From Streptomyces bungoensis (lineage in GTDB: Bacteria; Actinomycetota; Actinomycetes; Streptomycetales; Streptomycetaceae): a stretch of DNA of 64,000 nucleotides. Positions 30,978 through 38,111 of the stretch are shown in pieces (position 1 is the first letter of the stretch; the number at the start of each line of letters is the position of its first letter). The notes under the pieces are model-generated. The model saw only the letters and a program-made list of their open reading frames with translations. It made no database searches and was not told the DNA's origin. The stretch spans positions 120,455 through 184,454 of the forward strand of contig NZ_KQ948851.1 of assembly GCF_001514215.1 (NCBI RefSeq), in the 5' to 3' direction. The position numbers and the translations under genes are program-made.

Positions 30978-32171
30978 GTGACCGATTCCTGTGAGCCCCT
31001 TCCAGCCTGGCCCATGCCGCGCTCCTGCCCCTACGCGCCACCGGACGCCTACGAGAGCCTGCGCAAGGAGCCCCCGCAGAAGGTGCGCATCCGCGGCGGC
31101 GAGGCCTGGCTGGTCACCCGGCACGCCGACGTGCGGCGGGTGCTCAACGACAACCGCTTCAGCGCCGACGACCAGAAGCCCGGCTTCCCCATCCGCATCC
31201 AGCTGCCGCCCGAGCCCGGCGTCATGTCGTTCAACCGCATGGACGACCCCGAGCACGGCCGGCTGCGCCGCATGGCGATGACCGAGTTCACCGCCCGCCG
31301 CACCCGCGCGCTGCGCCCCGAGGTCGAACTCCTCGTCGAACGGCTGCTGGACGAGCTGGCGGCGGGCCCGAACCCGGCCGACCTGGTCGAGGGCTTCGCG
31401 GTGCGGCTGCCCTCGCTGGTCATCGCGCGGATGCTCGGCGTCCCGGAGGAGGACGAGGCGACGTTCACCGAGCAGAGCCGGGTCATCCTCTCCCAGGACG
31501 CGACGCCCGAGGAGACGTACGCCGCCTTCGTGGAGATGACCCGGTTCCTGGACAGGCTCGCCGCGCAGCGCACGGAGAACCCGAAGGACGACCTGATCAG
31601 CCGGCTGGCCACCCGCTACGTGGCCACCGGCGAGCTGACCCACCAGGAACTCGTCGCCATGGCCCGGTTCTTCCTGGTCGCCGGGCACGAGACCTCCGCC
31701 CACCAGATCAGCCTGAGCGTCCTCAGCCTGCTGCGCGACCCGGCCCAGCTGGCCGAACTCCGCGCCGAACCGGCCCTGTTCAAGCCGGCCGTCGAGGAGC
31801 TCCTGCGCTACTGGTCCATCTCCCAGGACAACCAGGTGCGGGCCGCCGTGGCCGACGTCGAACTGGGCGGGGCGCAGATCCGCGCCGGTGAGGGCGTGAT
31901 CGTGGCGATACCCGGCGCCAACCACGACGAGTCGGTCTACCCCGACCCCGGCCGGCTGGACATCCACCGAAACGCCTCCGGCCACCTCGCCTTCGGCTTC
32001 GGCGCGCACCTGTGCCCCGGCGCCTCGCTGGCCCGCATGGAGCTGGAGGTGTGCCTGAGCGCCCTCTTCGCCCGCTTCCCCGCGCTCCGCCTGGCCGTCC
32101 CGGCCGAGGACGTGCGCTTCCGCGAGAACACCCTCGTCTACGGCCTGGAGGAACTCCCCGTCACCTGGTGA
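30978..32171 (+). CDS. cytochrome P450 (first of two)
   Basis: 397 residues, bacterial class I soluble P450 resembling CYP105-type enzymes. The I-helix motif is VAGHETSAHQ, the K-helix ExxR is EELLRYW, and the heme loop FGFGAHLCPG holds the Cys ligand. GTG start after GGGAGG. A tailoring hydroxylation or epoxidation of the alkyl chain is likely. No P450-specific ferredoxin is adjacent, so the cluster ferredoxin or a chromosomal one must serve. Confidence 0.93.
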   Translation: MTDSCEPLPAWPMPRSCPYAPPDAYESLRKEPPQKVRIRGGEAWLVTRHADVRRVLNDNRFSADDQKPGFPIRIQLPPEPGVMSFNRMDDPEHGRLRRMAMTEFTARRTRALRPEVELLVERLLDELAAGPNPADLVEGFAVRLPSLVIARMLGVPEEDEATFTEQSRVILSQDATPEETYAAFVEMTRFLDRLAAQRTENPKDDLISRLATRYVATGELTHQELVAMARFFLVAGHETSAHQISLSVLSLLRDPAQLAELRAEPALFKPAVEELLRYWSISQDNQVRAAVADVELGGAQIRAGEGVIVAIPGANHDESVYPDPGRLDIHRNASGHLAFGFGAHLCPGASLARMELEVCLSALFARFPALRLAVPAEDVRFRENTLVYGLEELPVTW

Positions 32172-32250
32172 CGGCCGCTCCACCCGGGTGAAGGAGGGCC
32201 GTGTCCCCACCACGGCCCCGCCCCCGCACCGGCCCGGCCGCGGCCGGCCC

Positions 32251-32293
32251 GTCAGTCCGAGGTCAGCCCCGGGTCAGTTCTCCTTGGCAAAGT
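32251..32293 (+). promoter_or_regulatory. SARP-type promoter upstream of a small ORF
   Basis: Three GTCAG heptamers at 32251, 32262 and 32273 (11-bp steps), 8 bp, then CAAAGT (32288-32293). It is one of the most regular sites in the window, and the only thing between it and the next SARP-type promoter is a 58-codon ORF. Confidence 0.65.
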
Positions 32294-32365
32294 CATTACC
32301 GCCACACGCGCCCGCCACCGCTCCGGTTCGCCGCCGGTGCGTCCGACGTGAGGAGAACACCCGTC

Positions 32366-32542
32366 ATGGCCCACACCCCCGCTCCGGGCCCGTACCACGG
32401 CCGACCCGGCCGCCGTCCGGCACCGCTCCGCACCCGTGAACCGGCCCACGGAGCCGTGCACCCCGAGCCACCACGCAACCGCCTGCCCCGGCAGGCCCCG
32501 TCCGCCGCACCCCGGCGGACCCGCGCCCCGCACACGCCCTAG
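32366..32542 (+). CDS. small Pro/Arg-rich peptide, unknown
   Basis: 58 codons, ATG after an AGGAG, TAG stop. The sequence is rich in Pro, Arg, Ala and His (MAHTPAPGPYHGRPGRR at the start) with no predicted membrane segment or family. Support comes from the ribosome site and from the perfect SARP-type promoter about 70 nt upstream. It may be a real small protein, a leader, or chance coding in a promoter region. Confidence 0.35.
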   Translation: MAHTPAPGPYHGRPGRRPAPLRTREPAHGAVHPEPPRNRLPRQAPSAAPRRTRAPHTP

Positions 32543-32586
32543 CAGCCTCCCCCCACCGACCTCCACGGGCCCCGGCAGGGACCCGT

Positions 32587-32629
32587 GTCAGCGCTGTGTC
32601 AGCGCGGTGTCAGGGCCTTGCGCGAAGGT
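32587..32629 (+). promoter_or_regulatory. SARP-type promoter for the second P450 operon
   Basis: GTCAGC, GTCAGC and GTCAGG heptamers at 32587, 32598 and 32609 (11-bp steps), 8 bp, then GAAGGT (32624-32629). It would drive P450, MFS and the hydrolase-like gene, with a leader of about 130 nt. Confidence 0.7.
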
Positions 32630-32768
32630 GGCGTACGACGTCCGCGCGTGGTCCGGAGGGAGGCATTCCCCTTCCGTGGGCCCGTTCCGGGCCCCCTTCA
32701 CCGTGCCCAGCGCAGAGAGAGAGTCGGTGCCGAGGATCACCTTTGCCCCCCGAACACGGAGGACGAAC

Positions 32769-33977
32769 ATGTCACTCGCGGACCACACCGACATCCTTGA
32801 CTGGCCCTTCGCCCGCACCGAGGACGGCGCCCCACCGCCGCTGCTCGCCGAGCTGCGCAAGGCGCCGCCCTGCGTGGTGCGGATCCCGGCCGGAGCCGCG
32901 GAGTCCCGGCTCGCCTGGCTGGTGACCCGCTACGCCGACGTGCGCCAGGCCCTGGCCGACCCGCGGCTGAGCGCCGACGAGACCTTACCCGGCGCCCCCG
33001 TGCGCATCCAGGTGCCGCCCGGGGGCAACCCCAGTTCGTTCCTCCGCCTGGACGACCCCGAGCACGCGCGGCTGCGCGGCATGATCCAGACCGAGTTCAC
33101 CGCCCGCCGCGTCAAGCGGCTGCGCGAGCCGGTCCAGCGGCTGGTGGACGAGCTGCTGGACGAACTGGCCGCCCAGCCGCAGCCGGCCGACCTGCACGCC
33201 GTCTTCTCCCGGGCCCTGCCCACCCTCGTCATCGCGCGCCTGCTGGGCGTCCCCGAGGAGGACTCCCCGTTCTTCGTCGAGAAGACCCGCGTCACCATCT
33301 CCCAGGAGGACCCGGCCGTCTCCCTGGCCGCGTTCGAGGAGATGTCCGAGTACCTCGCCAAGCTGGCCCTGCGCAAGCTCGCCGCCCCCGGCGACGACCT
33401 GATCAGCCGGCTCGCCGTCAACCACCACGCGACCGGCGCCCTCACCCTCGACGAACTCGTCGGCATCGCCCGCCTCGTCCTGGTCGCGGGCCACGAGACC
33501 ACCACCAACCAGATCGCCCTGAACGTCCTCGCTCTGCTGCGCGACGACGAGCTGCGGGAACAGGTCGCCGCCGACGACGGCGCGCTCGTCCCGAAGTTCG
33601 TCGAGGAGTCCATGCGGTACTGGTCGATCTCCCAGGACGCCATGGTCCGCCTCGCCGTCGAGGACCTGGAACTGGGCGGCGTGACCGTCGAGAAGGGCGA
33701 CGCCGTCGTCATCTCGGTGCCCGCGGGCAACCACGACGAGTCGGTCTTCGCCTGCCCGCACCGCCTCGACCCGCACCGCGACACCAGCCACCACCTGCAG
33801 TGGGGCTTCGGCCCGCACTACTGCCAGGGCGCACCGCTCGCCCGGCTGGAGATGGAGCTGTCCCTGCGCTCCCTGCTGCGCCGCTTCCCCGGCCTCCGCC
33901 TCGCGGCCGACCCGCGGACGCTGTTCCGCCGCGGGACCGTCTTCCACGGCGTGACCCGACTTCCCGTGACCTGGTGA
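32769..33977 (+). CDS. cytochrome P450 (second), contains a TTA codon
   Basis: 402 residues, clearly paralogous to the P450 at 30978 (shared patterns SADE, FLRLDDPEHARLRGM, VAGHETTTNQ). The heme loop is WGFGPHYCQG and ExxR is EESMRYW. Codon 73 is TTA (32985-32987), which in Streptomyces requires the bldA tRNA, so this step is likely under developmental control. Probably arose by duplication and acts on a different position or intermediate. Confidence 0.93.
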   Translation: MSLADHTDILDWPFARTEDGAPPPLLAELRKAPPCVVRIPAGAAESRLAWLVTRYADVRQALADPRLSADETLPGAPVRIQVPPGGNPSSFLRLDDPEHARLRGMIQTEFTARRVKRLREPVQRLVDELLDELAAQPQPADLHAVFSRALPTLVIARLLGVPEEDSPFFVEKTRVTISQEDPAVSLAAFEEMSEYLAKLALRKLAAPGDDLISRLAVNHHATGALTLDELVGIARLVLVAGHETTTNQIALNVLALLRDDELREQVAADDGALVPKFVEESMRYWSISQDAMVRLAVEDLELGGVTVEKGDAVVISVPAGNHDESVFACPHRLDPHRDTSHHLQWGFGPHYCQGAPLARLEMELSLRSLLRRFPGLRLAADPRTLFRRGTVFHGVTRLPVTW

Positions 33978-34039
33978 CCGGAGGAATCCGCCGGTGCACC
34001 AGCCAACCCACAGTGAGAAATCAAGGAAACGGAGTCGTC

Positions 34040-35515
34040 ATGACTTCTGAAGCAAGCCCGGAAGTCGCGGTGGAGGGGCGTGCGAGGCCGGCCCCCGCCG
34101 CCGGCGCACCGGCTGCCGCCCCCTCGGCCGGTGCCCTGGTGGTGGTGCTCGTCGGCACGTTCATCACGGTGCTGGACTTCTTCATCGCCAACGTGGCCGT
34201 GCCCGCCATCAAGGCCGACCTGCACGCCACCGCCGCCCAGGCCCAGATGATCGTCGTCGGCTACGGCGTGGCCTTCACCTCCGGCCTGATCACCGGCGGC
34301 CGGCTCGGCGACCTCTACGGCCGCCGGCGGATGTTCGCCCTCGGCATGGCGCTGTTCATGGTGGCCTCCGCCGCGTGCAGTCTCGCGCCCTCGGTGACCG
34401 TCCTCGTCGTGGCCCGGATCGCCCAGGGCGCCTCGGCGGCGCTGATGGTGCCCCAGGTGCTGGGCATCATCGGCACCGTGTACACCGGCGAGGCCCGCGA
34501 CCGCGCCTTCAACGTCTACGGCCTGGTCATCGGACTCGCCGGTGTCTTCGGCCAGTTCATCGGCGGCGCGCTGATCTCCGTCGACGTGGCCGGCCTCAGC
34601 TGGCGCACGATCTTCCTGATCAACGTCCCGCTGTGCCTGCTCTCGCTGGCCTTCACCCGCCGCACGATCCCCGAGTCCCGCGGCCAGGGCGGCACCCGGC
34701 TCGACCTGTTCGGCGCCCTGCTGGTCACGGCGGCCCTGGGCCTGGTGGTGTTCGCGCTGCTCGAGGGCCAGGAGCGCCACTGGCCGGTGTGGGTGTGGGA
34801 GGCGCTGGCCGGGGCGGCCGTCCTGCTGGCGGTGACCGTGTGGCACCTGCGCCGCCGGGCGGCCGCCGGCCGGGGCCCGCTGATCGAGCCGGGGATGTTC
34901 CGCTCCCGGCTGTTCTCGGTGGGCCTGCTCGCCACGGTCGTCTACTTCCTCGCCATGGGCTCGTTCTTCTTCACCCTCGCCCTCTACCTGCAGCTGGGCC
35001 GGGGACTGACCCCGCTGGAGTCGGGGCTGCTCTTCCTGGCGCTGGGCGCCGGCTACTTCGGCGCCTCGATCGTCTCCGCGCGGTTCGCCGCCTCGGTGAA
35101 CGCCCGCCGGGTGGCCGCCGGACCGCTCGTCCTCGCCGTCGGCTACACCGCGATCGCCCTGACCGTGCGGGACCTGGGGATGAGCGGGCACGTGCTGTGG
35201 CTGCTGCCGGTGCTGCTCGTGGCCGGGCTCGGCATGGGCCTGACCACCGGCCCGCTGACCAACCTGGTGCTGGGCGGCGCGGTCCCCGAGCACGCGGCCG
35301 CCGCCTCCGGGCTGCTGAACACCGCGCAGGAGGGCGGGGCCGCCGTCGGCGTGGCGATCGCCGGCACGGTCTTCTTCCCCGCCCTCGCCCACGCGGGCGG
35401 CAAGGCCGGCGCCTACCCGCACGCGTTCGCCGTCACCCTGGTCCCGCTCGTCTGCCTGGGCGTCCTCGCCTCGCTGCTGGTGCTCGCCGCCCCGGGCCGC
35501 GCCGCCCGGAAGTGA
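34040..35515 (+). CDS. DHA2-type MFS exporter (second)
   Basis: 491 residues, about 14 membrane helices, motif A GGRLGDLYGRRRMF, similar in layout to the exporter at 29312-30781, with an Ala/Pro-rich cytoplasmic N-terminus. It follows the TTA-containing P450 by 62 bp and is likely in its operon. Two paralogous P450s each beside a paralogous MFS gene suggest a segmental duplication (P450-MFS) inside the cluster. Confidence 0.9.
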   Translation: MTSEASPEVAVEGRARPAPAAGAPAAAPSAGALVVVLVGTFITVLDFFIANVAVPAIKADLHATAAQAQMIVVGYGVAFTSGLITGGRLGDLYGRRRMFALGMALFMVASAACSLAPSVTVLVVARIAQGASAALMVPQVLGIIGTVYTGEARDRAFNVYGLVIGLAGVFGQFIGGALISVDVAGLSWRTIFLINVPLCLLSLAFTRRTIPESRGQGGTRLDLFGALLVTAALGLVVFALLEGQERHWPVWVWEALAGAAVLLAVTVWHLRRRAAAGRGPLIEPGMFRSRLFSVGLLATVVYFLAMGSFFFTLALYLQLGRGLTPLESGLLFLALGAGYFGASIVSARFAASVNARRVAAGPLVLAVGYTAIALTVRDLGMSGHVLWLLPVLLVAGLGMGLTTGPLTNLVLGGAVPEHAAAASGLLNTAQEGGAAVGVAIAGTVFFPALAHAGGKAGAYPHAFAVTLVPLVCLGVLASLLVLAAPGRAARK

Positions 35516-35588
35516 GCGCCCGGGCACCCGGCCGCACCGACCGTACCGACCGCACCCATCACCGGAATCGGAAAGGAGGCACGAGGAC

Positions 35589-36422
35589 ATGCCGTACCTC
35601 ACCACCCGCGACGGCACCCGGCTGCATTACAGCGACTGGGGCGACGGACGGCCCGTCGTCCTGCTCGGCGCGGCCATGGCGGACTCGCGCATGTGGGAGT
35701 TCCAGGCACCGTTCCTGGCCGGCCACGGCCTGCGCTGCGTCACCTACGACCGGCGCGGCAGCGGCCGCTCGGACGTCCCCTGGACCGGATACGACTACGA
35801 CACCCTGGCCGGCGACCTGGCCGACCTGCTCGACCACCTCGACCTGAGGGACGCCGTGCTGGTCGGCTACGCGGTCGGCGGCGGCGAGTGCGTGCGCTAC
35901 CTGTCCCGGTACGGCACCGCCCGGGTCGGGAAGCTGGCCCTGGTCGCCTCGACGACACCGTTCCTGCTGCGCGCCCCGGACCACCCCGAAGGCCTGGAGT
36001 ACGGGCTGTTCGAGCAGGTCGAGCAGGCGATCCGCACCGACCGGGCCGCCTGGCTGGACGCCCTGACGTGGCCGTTCTTCGCCGGCCGCCCGGATCCGGA
36101 CCCGGACGAGCTGCCGATCTCCCGGCAGCTCGCCGGCTGGCTGATCGGCATGTGCCTGAACACCTCGCCGAGAGCCGGGATCGAGATCTACCGCACGCTG
36201 TTCACCACCGACCAGCGGGCGGAGACGGCCGCGGTGCGGGTCCCCACCCTGGTGGTCCACGGCACCGCGGACCTGGCGGCCCCCTACGCGCTGTGCGGGC
36301 CGCGGACCGCCGGGCTGATACCCGGCAGCAGGTTCCTCACGTACGAGGGCGCCGCGCACGGGCTGTTCGCGACCCACGCGGAGCGGCTCAACGCCGACCT
36401 GCTGGCGTTCGTGAAGGAGTGA
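35589..36422 (+). CDS. alpha/beta hydrolase-fold protein lacking the nucleophile Ser
   Basis: 277 residues similar to non-heme chloroperoxidase/arylesterase-type hydrolases. The nucleophile elbow reads GYAVGGGE where family members have G-x-S-x-G: Ser is Ala (GCG codon). The Asp (HGTADLAAPYA) and His (EGAAHGLF) positions are still in place. It may therefore be a non-hydrolytic lyase, binding protein or cyclase helper, or a dead gene. It follows the MFS exporter by 73 bp. Confidence 0.85.
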   Translation: MPYLTTRDGTRLHYSDWGDGRPVVLLGAAMADSRMWEFQAPFLAGHGLRCVTYDRRGSGRSDVPWTGYDYDTLAGDLADLLDHLDLRDAVLVGYAVGGGECVRYLSRYGTARVGKLALVASTTPFLLRAPDHPEGLEYGLFEQVEQAIRTDRAAWLDALTWPFFAGRPDPDPDELPISRQLAGWLIGMCLNTSPRAGIEIYRTLFTTDQRAETAAVRVPTLVVHGTADLAAPYALCGPRTAGLIPGSRFLTYEGAAHGLFATHAERLNADLLAFVKE

Positions 36423-36521
36423 CCTCCCGCGTCCGGGGCACGTCCGGCTCCCCGCCCAGGGGGGCCGGACGTTCGTGTTCCGGCCGTTGCCGCACCATCG
36501 CGGCGCCCCACCCGCCGCCGC

Positions 36522-36564
36522 GTCAGCGGCATGTCAGACCCGTGTCAGCACCCCCCGGCACAGT
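36522..36564 (+). promoter_or_regulatory. SARP-type promoter for the kinase-SnoaL unit
   Basis: GTCAG heptamers at 36522, 36533 and 36544 (11-bp steps), 8 bp, then CACAGT (36559-36564). The leader to the kinase ATG at 36638 would be about 67 nt. Confidence 0.7.
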
Positions 36565-36637
36565 GGAGACCGCCGCGACGCCGGGGCGCTCAGCCCGCCC
36601 GGTCCGCCGGTGCCGTCCGACGAAGGAGTACGCCGAC

Positions 36638-37588
36638 ATGGCAGACACCGCAGCCCCGGCTCCCACCCGGGCGCTCGTCCTGGGCAATCCCGCCTCCGGC
36701 AGCCACTCGCCCGAACTGGTCGAGGAGGTGCGGCAGCTGTGCGCCTCGTGCCTGGAGCACACCGAGGTGCACCTGACCACCGGGCCGGGGGACGCCACCG
36801 TCGCCGTGCGCCGGGCCCTGCAGCGGCCCGGCGGGGCGCCGGACCTGATCGTCGTCATCGGCGGCGACGGCACCGTACGGGAAGCGGTGCAGGGGCTGGT
36901 GCCCGTCACCGGCGCCGCCGCGCTCACCGTGATTCCCGGCGGCACCGGCAACTCCGGCTACAAGATGCTGTGGGGCGAGCGGCCCTGGAGCGAGTCCCTG
37001 AAGGCGGTCCTGACCGACCACGGCATCGGCGGCAGCGTCCGGCTGCGCCGGCTGGACCTGGCCCGCCTCGCGGAGACCCGCAACTGCGTCTACCTGGGCG
37101 CGTGTTCGGGGGTGATCGCCGACGCACTGATCACCGCCCGGGATCTGCCGCTGACCGGCCGGGAGCGCTACTCGCGCGCCTTCGCCGACACGGCCGCCGG
37201 CTACGAGCCGTACCCGGGCCGGGTCACCGTGGACGGCCGGGTCGTGCACGAGGGCCCCACGGTCCTCGCCAACGTCGGCGGCGGCCGCTACCGCGGCGGC
37301 CGGTTCCAGGTCCTGCCCGACTCGCTGCTCGACGACGGACTGCTCGACGTCTGCGTCATCGGCGGCGAGATCCCCGCGGCCGACGTTCCGGGACTCACCC
37401 TGAACGCCGCGCACATGGACCACCCGGCGACCGTGTACGCGCGCGGCCGCACGATCACCGTCGAGCGCACCGACGGCCGCAGGCTGCCGCTGGAGCACGA
37501 CGGCGAGTACCAGCACGGCATCGGCCCCTCGGCCACCTTCGAGGTGCTCCCCGGAGCCCTCCCGGTCTGGGCGCCGGCCACCGCCTGA
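36638..37588 (+). CDS. VlmJ-like diacylglycerol kinase-family kinase
   Basis: 316 residues of the DAGK/sphingosine kinase fold, with the nucleotide motif VVIGGDGTVREA and a following PGGTGNSGYK. In valanimycin the DAGK-like VlmJ phosphorylates the hydroxyl of the serine-derived part (valanimycin hydrate) before elimination. The MmgE/PrpD gene downstream matches the VlmJ/VlmK pair, which makes this the probable role instead of lipid phosphorylation. Start at the ATG after GAAGGAG. Confidence 0.8.
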   Translation: MADTAAPAPTRALVLGNPASGSHSPELVEEVRQLCASCLEHTEVHLTTGPGDATVAVRRALQRPGGAPDLIVVIGGDGTVREAVQGLVPVTGAAALTVIPGGTGNSGYKMLWGERPWSESLKAVLTDHGIGGSVRLRRLDLARLAETRNCVYLGACSGVIADALITARDLPLTGRERYSRAFADTAAGYEPYPGRVTVDGRVVHEGPTVLANVGGGRYRGGRFQVLPDSLLDDGLLDVCVIGGEIPAADVPGLTLNAAHMDHPATVYARGRTITVERTDGRRLPLEHDGEYQHGIGPSATFEVLPGALPVWAPATA

Positions 37589-37648
37589 AGCCTCACGAAG
37601 CCACCCGTCCGAAGAAACAAGAAGCACGTAACAGAGGAGAACGCCCGC

Positions 37649-38017
37649 ATGAGCGACCTGACCACCACCGTCTCCCGCTACCTCGACATCTGGAACGAGG
37701 CGGACGCCGAGAAGCGTGCCGCGGCCATCGCCGAGCTGTTCACCGCAGACGCCCCGTACATCGACCCGCTCGCGGCGGTCGAGGGCCACGAGGGCTTCGG
37801 GGCCGTGGTGGCCGGTGCCCGCGACCAGTTCAAGGGCCTCACCTTCGAACTGCACGGCACCGTCGACGCCCACCACAACCAGGCCCGCTTCCAGTGGGGC
37901 CTGGTGACCGAGCCGGGCGCCGAGCCGATCGCCATCGGCTTCGACGTCCTGGTCACCGACGAGGCGGGCAGGATCAAGGCCGTCTACGGCTTCCTGGACA
38001 AGGTCCCGGCCGCCTGA
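37649..38017 (+). CDS. SnoaL-like NTF2-fold protein
   Basis: 122 residues with the SnoaL-like/NTF2 fold: an N-terminal helix (SRYLDIWNEADAEKRAAAIA), YIDPLAAVEGHEGF, and a beta-sheet ending in IKAVYGFLDKVP. Family members include cyclases, isomerases and hydroxylase-like proteins. No clear catalytic residues can be assigned. It sits between the VlmJ- and VlmK-like genes, so it probably acts near the end of the pathway. Confidence 0.8.
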   Translation: MSDLTTTVSRYLDIWNEADAEKRAAAIAELFTADAPYIDPLAAVEGHEGFGAVVAGARDQFKGLTFELHGTVDAHHNQARFQWGLVTEPGAEPIAIGFDVLVTDEAGRIKAVYGFLDKVPAA

Positions 38018-38028
38018 GCACGGCGCCC

Positions 38029-38064
38029 ACCGCGGGAGCACCGGCTCGCCGGTGCTCCCGCGGT
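38029..38064 (+). terminator. strong hairpin between SnoaL-like and VlmK-like genes
   Basis: A perfect 16-bp stem (ACCGCGGGAGCACCGG) with a CTCG loop. It would end the kinase-SnoaL transcript or reduce read-through into the lyase gene, 48 bp downstream, for which no separate promoter is obvious. Confidence 0.8.
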
Positions 38065-38111
38065 CGTGTGCGCACCCTCGACGCACGCACGGCAAGGAAG
38101 GTAGCCCCCTC

